DNA of 64,000 bases from Gordonia sp. X0973 (GCF_013348785.1 NZ_CP054691.1:3534001-3598000), one strand, 5' to 3'; shown: positions 43,628 through 52,213, counted from the stretch's first letter. Notes: generated by a model not told the origin, from the letters alone. Made by a program: numbers and translations.

Positions 43628-44487
43628 TGCCCAACACCTACGACATCGACGGTCCCGCCCTCGCGGACCGCAGCCTCGCCCACCGCGTCCGCACGGCCGC
43701 GACCTTCCTGTTCGTCCCGGGCAACCGGCCCGAGCGCTTCGAGAAGGCGATGGGGGCCGGCGCCGATCTGGTCGTCCTCGACCTGGAGGACGCGGTGGGC
43801 GCCGACGAGAAGGACGCCGCCCGTCGCAACGTCGAGAGGTTCGTCGCAGCCGGCAACGAATGCGTGGTCCGCGTCAACGCCCCCAACTCGGGGTTGCTGC
43901 GCGCCGATCTCGCCGCCCTCGACGGTCTGCGCTGCGCCATCATGGTGCCCAAGTCCGAGGATCCCGAACAGCTGCGCCGCATCGGTGCCGCTCGCGGGCT
44001 GGTACCGGTCATGATCGCGCTCGTCGAGACCGCGCGCGGCGTGGTGGACGCCGCCCAGATCGCCCGGGTGCCCGGCATCCAACGCCTCGCGCTGGGCAGC
44101 TTCGACCTCGCCGCCGAACTCGGCATCGACCCGGTCGACCAGCAGGCACTCGCCGCGACCCGCGGAAACCTGGTCCTCGCGTCGGCCGCCGCCGGACTCA
44201 GCGGACCGGTCGACGGCGTGACCGCCGCCGTCGACGACACCGACAAGATCGCCGCGGAGACCACCGCCGCCCGACGCCTCGGGTTCGCCGGCAAGCTGTG
44301 CATCCACCCGCGGCAGGTGCCCACCGTCGCATCGGCCTTCGCCCCGACGGAGGCCGAGCAGGTGTGGGCGCGGCGCGTCCTGGAGGCGATCGCCGAGGGC
44401 GACGGGGTGGCGGTCCTCGACGGCGAGATGATCGACAAACCCGTCCTCGACCGCGCTCAGCGCATCCTCGCCCGCACCGGCAGCTGA
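43627..44487 (+). CDS. CitE-like (3-hydroxyacyl-CoA / citramalyl-CoA) lyase
   Basis: 286-residue TIM barrel of the HpcH/CitE family. Arg-containing PGNRPERFEKA (31-41), LDLEDAV (51-57), metal-ligand Glu134 (LVETARGV) and Asp160 (GSFDLAAELG). Stand-alone members cleave or form beta-hydroxyacyl-CoAs such as citramalyl-CoA or malyl-CoA, giving pyruvate or glyoxylate plus acyl-CoA. The overlap with the dehydrogenase stop and the hydratase genes nearby support citramalyl-CoA or a related C5-C6 ester (inference). Confidence 0.88.
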   Translation: MPNTYDIDGPALADRSLAHRVRTAATFLFVPGNRPERFEKAMGAGADLVVLDLEDAVGADEKDAARRNVERFVAAGNECVVRVNAPNSGLLRADLAALDGLRCAIMVPKSEDPEQLRRIGAARGLVPVMIALVETARGVVDAAQIARVPGIQRLALGSFDLAAELGIDPVDQQALAATRGNLVLASAAAGLSGPVDGVTAAVDDTDKIAAETTAARRLGFAGKLCIHPRQVPTVASAFAPTEAEQVWARRVLEAIAEGDGVAVLDGEMIDKPVLDRAQRILARTGS

Positions 44488-44520
44488 CCTTCCCGCAACA
44501 ACCCAGAACGGAATACCCAC

Positions 44521-45264
44521 ATGTCTGACGCACTCCTCTCCGGCAAGACCGCCGTCATCACCGGCGCCGCCCAGGGCATCGGCCTGGCCATCGCGAAGCG
44601 CTTCATCGCCTCCGGCGCGAACGTGGTCCTCGGCGACATGAACGCCGACGCGGTGGCCACGGCCGCCGCCGACCTCGGCGCCGACGTCGCGTCCGGCGTC
44701 GCCGCGAACGTCACCTCGGCCGACGATGTCGCGGCGCTGCTCAAGGCCGCCCAGGACCGCTTCGGTTCCGTCGACGTCATGGTCAACAACGCGGGGATCA
44801 CCCGCGACGCCTCGCTGCGGAAGATGACCGAGGAGCAGTTCGACCAGGTCATCTCGGTCCACCTGAAGGGCACCTGGCTGGGCACCAAGCTGGCCGCGGA
44901 GATCATGCGCGAACAGGGCAGCGGCTCGATCATCAACATGTCGTCGATCTCGGGCAAGGTCGGCAATTTCGGCCAGAGCAACTACGCCGCCGCCAAGGCG
45001 GGCATCGTCGCCCTGAGCAAGGCCGCCGCGCGCGAGGTCGCCCCGAAGGGGGTGCGCGTCAACTCCATCCAGCCCGGCCTGATCCGCACCGCGATGACCG
45101 AGGCGATGCCCAAGGACGCCTGGGATTCCAAGATGGCCGAGATCCCGATGGGCCGCGCCGGCGAGCCAGACGAGATCGCCAAGGTCGCCCTGTTCCTCGC
45201 CAGTGACCTCTCCTCGTACATGACCGGCACGGTCCTCGAGGTCACCGGCGGGCGGTACATGTGA
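44521..45264 (+). CDS. SDR-family 3-hydroxyacyl-CoA dehydrogenase/reductase (FabG-like)
   Basis: 247 residues, classical [11 protein letters not shown] cofactor loop (14-21), NNAG (89-92), catalytic Ser142, Tyr155 and Lys159 (YAAAK). Asp39 at the end of strand 2 indicates NAD(H) preference, fitting a catabolic 3-hydroxyacyl-CoA dehydrogenase more than a biosynthetic FabG. It lies 33 bp after the CitE gene; its stop overlaps the next start (GTGATG). Confidence 0.88.
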   Translation: MSDALLSGKTAVITGAAQGIGLAIAKRFIASGANVVLGDMNADAVATAAADLGADVASGVAANVTSADDVAALLKAAQDRFGSVDVMVNNAGITRDASLRKMTEEQFDQVISVHLKGTWLGTKLAAEIMREQGSGSIINMSSISGKVGNFGQSNYAAAKAGIVALSKAAAREVAPKGVRVNSIQPGLIRTAMTEAMPKDAWDSKMAEIPMGRAGEPDEIAKVALFLASDLSSYMTGTVLEVTGGRYM

Positions 45265-46172
45265 TGGCGGCCGCCGCGTGGGAGCCGCACACGGTCACCT
45301 CCACCGAATTCCTCGACCCCGGTCCCGTGACGGCGCTGGCGACCCTGTTCGACGACGGGCTGCCCGCACCGGCGGTCGGCGACCCGTTGCCGCCGCTGTG
45401 GCATTGGGTCGCACTGCCGCGCTGGGCGCCGTCGTCGCAGCTGAGCGTTGACGGGCATCCGTTCCGCGGGTCCTTCCTCCCCCCGGTGGAACTGCCGCGC
45501 CGGATGTTCGCCGGCGGCTCGGTGACCTTCGACGGAGAGCTGCGCGTCGGTGACGAGGTCCGCCGCGAGGCCACCGTCGAGTCGGTGACCGAGAAGAACG
45601 GTCGCAGCGGACAGCTCGTCATCGTCGTGACGTCGACGACGCTGTTCGCCCCCGACGGCACGCCCGCCGTCGTCGAGAAGCAGAACATCATCTATCGCGA
45701 GGCGGCGGCCGCCGGGAGCGCCAGCGAGCGGGGCCAGTCTGGTTCCGATCCGGCGAAGCGCCCGGCGCCAGACCCGGCTGCCGCGATGACCCCGGCCGGC
45801 CCGCCGATCGTCGCCGACGGCGACGCGCAGTGGGAGTTCCGCACCGACCCGACGCTGCTCATGCGGTTCTCCGCCGCGACGGCCAATGCCCACCGCATCC
45901 ACTACGACTGGCCGTACGCGACCGGCGTCGAGGGCTACCCCGGCCTCGTCGTCCACGGGCCGCTGATGACGCTGTCGCTCGCGGAGACCCACCGGTTGGC
46001 CGGCACCGGCCGCGTCGCGTCGCTCTCGCACCGGAACTCCGCACCGCTGTTCTGCGGGCAATCTGCCCGACTTGTGTCCACGCCGACCGACAACGGAACT
46101 ACGGTCGAGTTACTGGGCCCCCGCGGTGCCGACGCCGCGGCGCACACCACCGTCGAACTCACGCTCGCCTGA
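45264..46172 (+). CDS. Double-hotdog hydratase (HTD2 / mesaconyl-CoA hydratase-like)
   Basis: 302 residues. N-terminal FAS1-type dehydratase hotdog (about 15-145) and C-terminal MaoC hotdog with NAHRIHYD (208-215) and VVHGP (229-233), which carries the active site. The layout matches mesaconyl-C4-CoA hydratase and HTD2-type enzymes. Overlap with the SDR gene (TGATG; a GTG at 45261 is also possible) couples it to the operon. With CitE it could make the substrate for C-C cleavage: hydration of a branched dicarboxylic enoyl-CoA, then lysis. Confidence 0.83.
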   Translation: MAAAAWEPHTVTSTEFLDPGPVTALATLFDDGLPAPAVGDPLPPLWHWVALPRWAPSSQLSVDGHPFRGSFLPPVELPRRMFAGGSVTFDGELRVGDEVRREATVESVTEKNGRSGQLVIVVTSTTLFAPDGTPAVVEKQNIIYREAAAAGSASERGQSGSDPAKRPAPDPAAAMTPAGPPIVADGDAQWEFRTDPTLLMRFSAATANAHRIHYDWPYATGVEGYPGLVVHGPLMTLSLAETHRLAGTGRVASLSHRNSAPLFCGQSARLVSTPTDNGTTVELLGPRGADAAAHTTVELTLA

Positions 46173-46186
46173 CACAAGGAGCCGCC

Positions 46187-46642
46187 ATGTCCCGCACGTT
46201 CACTTCCCTCGACGACGTCCGCGCCGCCATCGGAGAGGAGATCGGCCCGGGCCCCTCGCTCGTGATCGACCAGGACCGAATCAACCAGTTCGCCGACGCG
46301 ACCGGCGACCACCAGTGGATCCACGTCGACGTGGAGAAGGCGACGGCTGGCCCGTTCGGCGCCCCGATCGCCCACGGGTACCTGACGCTCTCGCTGATCC
46401 CGTTCCTCGGCTCGTCGCTGCTGAACCTGGACTTCGGCGCGGCCAAGATCAACTACGGCGCCAACAAGGTGCGCTTCCCGTCCCCGGTCCCGGTGGGCAG
46501 TTCCCTCTCGGCCACGGTGACCGTCACCGACGTCGCGGAGAGCCCCGCCGGCGCGGTGCTGACACTCAAGTACGTGGTGACCGCCGAGGGTGCCGCCAAG
46601 CCGGCATGCGTCGCGGAGACCCTCGTCCTCGTCGCCGGCTAG
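46187..46642 (+). CDS. MaoC/R-specific enoyl-CoA hydratase
   Basis: 151 residues, single hotdog with the full hydratase-2 motif ADATGDHQWIHVD (Asp41, His46) and GAPIAHGYLTLSL (His63-Gly64). It resembles mycobacterial Rv0130-type R-hydratases. It hydrates trans-2-enoyl-CoA to (R)-3-hydroxyacyl-CoA. ATG 46187 follows AAGGAG, 14 bp after the double-hotdog gene, so the operon contains two different hydratases. Confidence 0.9.
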   Translation: MSRTFTSLDDVRAAIGEEIGPGPSLVIDQDRINQFADATGDHQWIHVDVEKATAGPFGAPIAHGYLTLSLIPFLGSSLLNLDFGAAKINYGANKVRFPSPVPVGSSLSATVTVTDVAESPAGAVLTLKYVVTAEGAAKPACVAETLVLVAG

Positions 46643-46687
46643 CGACCCGCGTTTTCGACGGATTCCGCCTCCCGCTCATTCGACTTC

Positions 46688-46705
46688 GTATAATATATTC
46701 TATAG
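46688..46705. promoter_or_regulatory. Shared AT-rich box (GTATAATATATTCTATAG)
   Basis: 38 bp upstream of the alcohol dehydrogenase GTG, with the palindromic core AATATATT. Member of the nine-site set; gives the dehydrogenase its own promoter. Confidence 0.5.
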
Positions 46706-46742
46706 AACTTTAGTCTCGTCGAATGGGCAACAGGAGGAAGCC

Positions 46743-47864
46743 GTGAAGACCAAAGCCGCCGTATTGAAGGAATCTCCCGGCCGACTCGAGATCCTCGAGC
46801 TCGACATGGACGACCTCCGCAAAGGCGAGATCCGCGTCAAGATGCGGGCCGCCGGTCTGTGCCACTCCGACGACCACTTCGTGAAGGGCGACCAGACACC
46901 CGGGGTCTTCCCCATCGTGCTCGGCCACGAGGGCGCCGGCGTCGTCGAGGCCATCGGCCCGGACACCGAGGGGTTCGAGATCGGCGATCACGTCGTCTTC
47001 TCCTTCCTGCCGGTCTGCGGCCGCTGCAAGTGGTGCTCGAAGGGGATGCAGAGCCTCTGCGACCTGGGCGCCTACCTCTCCACCGGCTCGCGGTTCGAGG
47101 ACCCGGGCACCTACCGCCTTTCGCTCGACGGTCAGCCGGTCGGCGCGCTGGCCAGCCTCGGCACTTTTGCCGAGCACGTCACCGTCTCGGCCATCTCGGC
47201 GATCAAGTACGACCCGTCGATCCCGTTCGAGATCGCCTGCCTGGCCGGCTGCGGCGTGGGCACCGGGTGGGGCTCGGCGGTGAACTCGGGCGAGGTCTCA
47301 CCCGGCGACGTCACGATCGTCATGGGTGTCGGCGGCATCGGGATCAACGCGGTCCAGGGCGCCGCGCATGCCGGGGCGCGCGCCGTCATCGCCGTCGACC
47401 CGGTCGAGTTCAAGCGCGACTGGGCGCTCAAGCTCGGCGCGACCCATGCGTTCGAGGACATCGACGCGGCCGCCGACTTCGCTCGGTCGATCACCAACGG
47501 ACAGGGCGCCGACCAGACCATTGTGACCGTCGGCGTCACCACCGGTAAGCACGTCGGCCAGGCCCTCGAAGCCACCCGCAAGGGCGGCACGACCGTCGCC
47601 ACCGGTATCGGGGCCGCGACCGTCGAGGCCGGCGACATCGACCTGCACCACCTGACCCTCATGCAGAAGCGCCTACAGGGCTCGCTGTTCGGCTCCAGCA
47701 ACCCGCTCGCCGACATCCCCGCCCAGCTCGACCTCTACCAGCAGGGCTACCTACACCTGGACGAGTTGGTCACCAAGCGCTACCGCTTGGAGGAGGTCAA
47801 CGAGGGGTACGCGGACATGCTCGCCGGCTCCAACCTGCGCGGGGTCATCGTCTTCGACGACTGA
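46743..47864 (+). CDS. NDMA-dependent zinc alcohol dehydrogenase
   Basis: 373 residues. Catalytic zinc Cys40 (GLCHSD) and His62-Glu63; structural zinc Cys92, Cys95, Cys98, Cys106; cofactor loop VMGVGGIGINAVQGA near 200. The GLCHSDDH start and LRGVIVFDD end match actinobacterial NDMA-dependent alcohol dehydrogenases with tightly bound NAD that often act with P450 or monooxygenase pathways. GTG 46743 follows CAGGAGGAAG. A decayed relative occurs at 63234. A strong terminator follows. Confidence 0.9.
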   Translation: MKTKAAVLKESPGRLEILELDMDDLRKGEIRVKMRAAGLCHSDDHFVKGDQTPGVFPIVLGHEGAGVVEAIGPDTEGFEIGDHVVFSFLPVCGRCKWCSKGMQSLCDLGAYLSTGSRFEDPGTYRLSLDGQPVGALASLGTFAEHVTVSAISAIKYDPSIPFEIACLAGCGVGTGWGSAVNSGEVSPGDVTIVMGVGGIGINAVQGAAHAGARAVIAVDPVEFKRDWALKLGATHAFEDIDAAADFARSITNGQGADQTIVTVGVTTGKHVGQALEATRKGGTTVATGIGAATVEAGDIDLHHLTLMQKRLQGSLFGSSNPLADIPAQLDLYQQGYLHLDELVTKRYRLEEVNEGYADMLAGSNLRGVIVFDD

Positions 47865-47891
47865 TCCGCCCGGGAGAACGCCCCGGAGAAA

Positions 47892-47928
47892 CGAGAAGGC
47901 CCTCACCGTCGCGGTGAGGGCCTTCTCG
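47892..47928. terminator. Bidirectional hairpin terminator
   Basis: Perfect 16-bp arms CGAGAAGGCCCTCACC / GGTGAGGGCCTTCTCG with loop GTCGC, between the convergent alcohol dehydrogenase and SnoaL genes. Confidence 0.85.
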
Positions 47929-47941
47929 CGTCGCCTGGTGC

Positions 47942-48364
47942 CTAGCTGCCGGCGAGGCCGAGCTGGGTCAGGAAGGAGAGGTTGTCGTAGTACACGCGGT
48001 GGTCGGTGACCTTGCCGTCCGCGTCGACCAGGAAGGTGTCGATCAGGCCGAAGGTGACCGGTTTACCCGTCGGGGGCACCTCGCCCTCCGGGGTGGCCAG
48101 CGGGCCGGTGTGGGTACCGGTGAAGACCTGCTCGGCGACGACGCCGTTCTCGTCGGCCCACACCTGGCGCGGGGTCAGCTTGATGTCGGGGAAGGCGGTG
48201 TAGAAGACCTCGATGGTCGCCAGGAGTCCGTCGACGCCCTCGAAGGCCGAGCCGGGGAGTTCCACCTTCACGTCGTCGGCGAAGACGGTCCGGAAGAGGT
48301 CCTTGTCGTGGGCCTGCAGGCCGCGGTTGTGGACGTCGACGATCGGGTTGAGGCTGTCGGCCAT
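47942..48364 (-). CDS. SnoaL-like / NTF2-fold protein
   Basis: 140 residues of the SnoaL polyketide-cyclase fold: NPIVDVHNRGLQAHDKDLF near the start, LLATIEVFYTAFPDIKL in the middle, and a C-terminal HRVYYDNLSFLTQLG. Members are isomerases, cyclases, hydrolases or non-enzymatic, so no reaction is given. ATG 48364 follows AAGGAG; in-frame codons upstream are not coding-like. An inverted repeat at 48429 is a possible operator. Confidence 0.8.
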   Translation of the reverse strand: MADSLNPIVDVHNRGLQAHDKDLFRTVFADDVKVELPGSAFEGVDGLLATIEVFYTAFPDIKLTPRQVWADENGVVAEQVFTGTHTGPLATPEGEVPPTGKPVTFGLIDTFLVDADGKVTDHRVYYDNLSFLTQLGLAGS

Positions 48365-48428
48365 GGTGCAACTCCTTCTCAGAAATGAATGGATGCCGTC
48401 ACTATGCATGACCGTCCGCCGGTCCAGA

Positions 48429-48446
48429 TGTCCAAATAGTTGGACA
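48429..48446. promoter_or_regulatory. Inverted repeat TGTCCAA-N4-TTGGACA
   Basis: Perfect 7-bp arms, 65 bp upstream of the SnoaL start; further TGTCC words occur at about 48501 and 48531. A likely repressor or activator site for the SnoaL gene. Confidence 0.5.
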
Positions 48447-48552
48447 GATTTGATATCCGCTTCCACCAGGTCAAACACCGGGTCGGCAGGCCCGGAATTG
48501 TGTCCAAGAACTTGAACATTCGACCTGTTGTCCACCGGCTAATTTATGTAGC

Positions 48553-48649
48553 GAGGCCGGACCGCATCGCACCCCGGTTGAGTCCGGCCTCGACCCACGA
48601 TTCACCGCGCCGATCGCGCGCTCCCTGGTCCAGTGCGATCGGCGCGGTG
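48553..48649 (+). ncRNA. Two strong stem-loops in a 361-bp gap, candidate small RNA or leader
   Basis: Stem 1: GAGGCCGGAC (48553-48562) pairs perfectly with GTCCGGCCTC (48582-48591). Stem 2: CACCGCGCCGATCGC (48603-48617) pairs perfectly over 15 bp with GCGATCGGCGCGGTG (48635-48649) and is followed by TGTTTCCTTG. TAATTTATG just upstream (48540-48548) could be a -10 element. This could be a small RNA with an intrinsic terminator, or tandem terminators; strand is assigned from the 3' T-rich tail. Confidence 0.35.
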
Positions 48650-48666
48650 TTTCCTTGACTTACGCA

Positions 48667-48686
48667 TTGTGGATAATATATTGTGG
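48667..48686. promoter_or_regulatory. Shared AT-rich box (TTGTGGATAATATATTGTGG)
   Basis: The best match to the set's consensus, with palindromic AATATATT core, 40 bp upstream of the small ORF at 48726. Confidence 0.5.
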
Positions 48687-48725
48687 TCAGTATCACATTC
48701 CCGATGTGGCTGGAGAGCGATAGAC

Positions 48726-48929
48726 ATGAACGTTGTCAGCGCGATGACGCAACTGGCTGTGGCCCGGCCGAAGCCCGGCGCCGACCCCGATTCGGTATCC
48801 GCCTGGTACGAGGCGAAGGCCCGCCTCCACGAACACCTCGCCTCCATCGGCGGGCCGGACAGCGCCCGCGAGATCGCCCTGTGCGCGACCGCTCGGCGCC
48901 GCGCCCAACTCCAGCGCCGTCAGGACTGA
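48726..48929 (+). CDS. Small hypothetical protein
   Basis: 67 residues, unrecognised. Charged, helical character with WYEAKARLHEHLA in the middle and an Arg-rich C-terminus (ARRRAQLQRRQD). ATG 48726 follows GGAGAGCGATAGAC and a consensus AT-rich box, so it has a plausible promoter and ribosome site. No signal peptide or Cys cluster. Possibly a small regulator; function not assigned. Confidence 0.55.
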   Translation: MNVVSAMTQLAVARPKPGADPDSVSAWYEAKARLHEHLASIGGPDSAREIALCATARRRAQLQRRQD

Positions 48930-49006
48930 CGCGGCCGAGCGAAGGATACGACCGCTCCTTCGTCGCGGTCACTCGATCCGGCGGTGGATCCAACCCGCCG
49001 AATAAA

Positions 49007-49054
49007 GGTGGTCGAGTGGATCCGAGGCGCAAGCCGAGGAACCGTATCGAGACC
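49007..49054. repeat. Palindromic repeat half copy E (R end only)
   Basis: GGTGGTCGAGTGGATCCGAG, then AAGCCGAGGAACC and GTATCGAGACC (49044-49054). The L half is missing. It sits between the small ORF and the convergent PrpD gene end. Confidence 0.8.
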
Positions 49055-49092
49055 TCGTGAGGCGATATGCCAAGCCGATAGGCGATGAACCC

Positions 49093-50514
49093 TCACTCAG
49101 CGTGCGTGAGCGACATCAATTCGGCAGCGGTCGTCGACGGGTCCAGCTCGCGCAGGGTCGCGAGCAGTTCGCGGGCCCGGTCCTCCCCCAGCGTGTCGAC
49201 GGTCAGCTCCAGGAATTTGGCATCCTGCTCGTCCTCGGGCATCGGGTTGGTGTCGGTGCCGATGGCACCGGGCACGAAGGCGTCCTCGCTGGAGCCGTCG
49301 GCGTAGCGGACGGTGACGTCGCCGACGAAACGGCTGCCCTCCCGCTCGGCCAACTTCTCCGACGGGATGACGGTGATCTTCTGGATCAACTCGAGGACCG
49401 GCGCCATGTCGACGTCGCCGGCGAGGTAATCGCGGTGTACCCGATATCCGTTGCCCATGCCGAGCAGGGCGAACGCCGCCTGCGTCGGCAGGCTGTATTG
49501 CACGTGCTCGATGGTGCGGGGAGCGAAGGCATTCTCGTTCCGGTTGCCCACCACCACGTCGAACGCCGGGTGGATCCGCAGCTCGACGGCCTCGACCTCG
49601 CCCGGGTGGTCCCGCAGCGGCCGCAGGGCGTCGATATACGCGTGTGTGCAGTAGCAGGCGCAGTAGACCTTCAACCAGTTGTCGGCGATCTCGAAGCGAC
49701 GGTCGGTGCCGAACCGCTGCGGGCCGTCCGACGCGGGGGCGATGCCGCAGAAGACCCGGAAGAACCCCTTGTTGCCCGAGAGGAAGGCCCGGGGCCCGGT
49801 GATCCCGGCGGCGGCCATGTCGGCCGCCGACATCCCGCCGCGGGTGCCGATCCCGGCATGCGAGCGTTTGATCGAACCGCCGGTGGAGCTGTACTCGGTC
49901 GTGCCCGACGCGTAGCTCAGGGCGATCGCCAGCGCCTGCAATGTCGTCTCCGCGTCGAACCCGCGCAGCTTCGCGGACACGGCCGCCGCACCGAACACCG
50001 AGAGCACGCCGTGCGGTTGATAGCCCCGCCCGAGTAGCTCCGGCGAGGCCAGGATGCCGATCCGGGCGTATACCTCGTATCCGGCCACCATCGCGGTGAT
50101 GACCTCCTCGAGCGTGGACCCGAGTTCCTCCCCGATCGCCAACGCGGCCGGGATGACACAGCTGCCCGGGTGGCTCTCGCTGGGGCCGTGCGCGTCGTCG
50201 TACTCGAACCCGTGGCCGTAGGAACCGTTGACGAAGGCCGCGTCGATGGCGCTCATCCGCTCCGTCGACGCCGCCACACTGCTGACGCCCGGCCGTTTCT
50301 GTCCCTCGATGTAGGCGAGGATCTGCTTCGACCACGGCATATGCGAGATGCCGATCTGCAGCGAGAGTTGATCGCGCATAAGCCGGCCGACGCCGGTGAG
50401 CGTCGCCTCGTCGAGGTCGGCAAAGGTCAGATTCTGGACGAAGGAGACGACGGCCTGCTCGAGCGGCGGGCAGTCGTCGACGACGCCATCGGGGTGGCGT
50501 TGCGGATCGGACAT
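49093..50514 (-). CDS. MmgE/PrpD family protein
   Basis: 473 residues, full length for the family. GHGFEYDDAHGPSESHPGS (near 100-118) is the conserved His/Asp-rich segment; YCACYCTHAYIDALRPL (near 283) and GNRNENAFAPRTIEHVQYS follow. Known members are 2-methylcitrate dehydratase and cis-aconitate decarboxylase. Here it ends an operon with CitE, thiolase, CoA-transferase and acyl-CoA dehydrogenase, so a dehydratase for a tri- or dicarboxylic branched acid or its CoA ester is likely (inference). Confidence 0.87.
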   Translation of the reverse strand: MSDPQRHPDGVVDDCPPLEQAVVSFVQNLTFADLDEATLTGVGRLMRDQLSLQIGISHMPWSKQILAYIEGQKRPGVSSVAASTERMSAIDAAFVNGSYGHGFEYDDAHGPSESHPGSCVIPAALAIGEELGSTLEEVITAMVAGYEVYARIGILASPELLGRGYQPHGVLSVFGAAAVSAKLRGFDAETTLQALAIALSYASGTTEYSSTGGSIKRSHAGIGTRGGMSAADMAAAGITGPRAFLSGNKGFFRVFCGIAPASDGPQRFGTDRRFEIADNWLKVYCACYCTHAYIDALRPLRDHPGEVEAVELRIHPAFDVVVGNRNENAFAPRTIEHVQYSLPTQAAFALLGMGNGYRVHRDYLAGDVDMAPVLELIQKITVIPSEKLAEREGSRFVGDVTVRYADGSSEDAFVPGAIGTDTNPMPEDEQDAKFLELTVDTLGEDRARELLATLRELDPSTTAAELMSLTHAE

Positions 50515-50529
50515 GGTGACTCCGTGTGT

Positions 50530-51225
50530 TTAAGCGCTCCCCGCCCAGAGTCCCTGTTTGGCGAGCATGGCGATGAGGTCGTCAGCGCCGGACATGATGT
50601 GTGCCCGCATCAGTTCGCCGGCCAGGTCGCCGTCACCGGCTTCCAGGGCCGCGATGATCCGCGGATGGGCTTCCATCGTGTCGTCGTTGTGTCCCTCGAT
50701 GTCGTTGTAGAAACGGTTCGGCAGCTGCTTGACGATGCCGCGCAGCATCATGGCGAGCCGCCGCGAGTCCGCGGCGATGTTGACCGAGCGGTGGAATTCG
50801 TGGCCGCATTCGACGGTGCCGTCGTCGTCACCCTCGGCGAGCGCCTTCTGGTGACGCGCCAGGACGTCGCGCAGATGCTCGACCTCGGCCGTGCTGATCT
50901 TGTCGGCCGCCCGCTTGGCCAACTCGGCCGCGAAGGCCGCCTGGGCCCAGAACAGGTCCCGCACGTCCTGCGGGCTGAAGGCGCTGACGACGAAACCGCG
51001 CCGCGGCACGAGTTCGACGAAGCCCTCGCCGGCGAGGATCAGCAAACCCTCGCGGACGGGGGTGTTGCTCACGCCGACGGCGGCGGCGATGGGTTCGGTG
51101 CGCAGGAAGTCGCCGGGCAGCACGCTGCCGGAGATGATGAGTTCGCGGACATACGCGGCCACGTCCTCGGACAACTGCTGGCGGGCTCCGGTCGGCCGTG
51201 CCGCCACCCCGTTCAACTCCGTCAT
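50530..51225 (-). CDS. GntR-family regulator (FadR/FCD type)
   Basis: 231 residues. N-terminal winged HTH (LIISGSVLPGDFLRTEPIAA, VSNTPVREGLLILAGEG near 50-68) and C-terminal all-helical FCD domain with metal-ligand candidates (ECGHEFHRSVN near 138; EAHPRIIAALEAGD near 185). FCD regulators bind carboxylic acids. It sits between CitE and PrpD genes in the operon, so the pathway acid is its probable effector. Confidence 0.9.
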   Translation of the reverse strand: MTELNGVAARPTGARQQLSEDVAAYVRELIISGSVLPGDFLRTEPIAAAVGVSNTPVREGLLILAGEGFVELVPRRGFVVSAFSPQDVRDLFWAQAAFAAELAKRAADKISTAEVEHLRDVLARHQKALAEGDDDGTVECGHEFHRSVNIAADSRRLAMMLRGIVKQLPNRFYNDIEGHNDDTMEAHPRIIAALEAGDGDLAGELMRAHIMSGADDLIAMLAKQGLWAGSA

Positions 51226-51293
51226 CGCGCCTACCCTTTCCCCGCTGGACTATCGAATTTTATCCATTATGCCGAGGTTGTTGGATGCAATTG

Positions 51294-52187
51294 TCACGCC
51301 ACACCGGCAATGGCGTCGGCCAGGGCGATCACCTCTTCCGCGGTCTTCACGTGCGCGATGTCGACGTGCTGGCCTTCGAAGTCCACCGCCGAGCTGCCCG
51401 CGGCCTCGGCCTCGCGGTAGGCGGCGATGAGCCGACGCGCCGTGGCCACCTCGTCCTCGGTCGGTCCGTAGACCTCGTTCGCCACCGTGACGTGCGACGG
51501 GTGGATGGCCACCAGTCCGCGGTAGCCGAGGCGACGGGTGTCCTCGCAGAAGGTGCGCAGACCGTCGAGGTTGCGGATGTCCTGCCACACGCCGACGACG
51601 GGATGGTTCCGGCCGTTCTGCCTGGCAGCGAGATTGATGCGGCTCAGGATGTACAGCGTCTCGCGGCCCTCGGGGGTGAACTCGACGCCCAGCGACCGGC
51701 CGGCGTCGGCGTTGGGGCCGGTCGCGCCGAGCGCGGAGACGATGCGGTCGCTGGCGGCGATGACCGCCTCGCAGGTTCCCATCGCCTCGGCCGTCTCGAA
51801 GCAGGCGAGCAGCTTCACCTGCCCCTCGGGCAGGCCGCGCAGCTTCTCGACATGGCTCAGCACCGCGTCGAGCCGCACGATGTCGCGCTCGTTGTAGATC
51901 TTCGCCAGGAACAGGCCGGTGAGCCCCGGCCGGACGACGGCCTCCAGGTCTCCGGCCATCAGACCCGTCTCCTCCGGGTTGACGCGGACCCACAGATCCG
52001 GGCGCACCCCCTCGGCGGTGAGGCGGTCGATCGTCGCGGCGACGACGTCGCGGGCGGCGACCTTCTCGACGGGGGGCACCGAGTCCTCGAGGTCGAGGAT
52101 CAGCGCGTCGGTCCCGGAGGCGATGCCCTTGTCGGCCCACGAGGATTTGTGGCCGGGGACGAAGAGCATCGAGCGGTATGGCTTCAT
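51294..52187 (-). CDS. HpcH/HpaI/CitE family lyase
   Basis: 297 residues. RSMLFVPGHKSSWADKG, LDLEDSVPP (31-39), metal-ligand Glu131 (CFETAEAMG) and the GPNADAGRSLG segment (Asp161) correspond to those of CitE-like lyases. It is only distantly similar to the lyase at 43627. ATG 52187 follows AGGAG. The next gene downstream is GntR, 68 bp away across AATTTTATCCATTATG, an AT-rich stretch that may be an internal promoter. Confidence 0.87.
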   Translation of the reverse strand: MKPYRSMLFVPGHKSSWADKGIASGTDALILDLEDSVPPVEKVAARDVVAATIDRLTAEGVRPDLWVRVNPEETGLMAGDLEAVVRPGLTGLFLAKIYNERDIVRLDAVLSHVEKLRGLPEGQVKLLACFETAEAMGTCEAVIAASDRIVSALGATGPNADAGRSLGVEFTPEGRETLYILSRINLAARQNGRNHPVVGVWQDIRNLDGLRTFCEDTRRLGYRGLVAIHPSHVTVANEVYGPTEDEVATARRLIAAYREAEAAGSSAVDFEGQHVDIAHVKTAEEVIALADAIAGVA

Positions 52188-52213
52188 TGGGGTTCTCCTA
52201 GTGGTTGGTGCGA

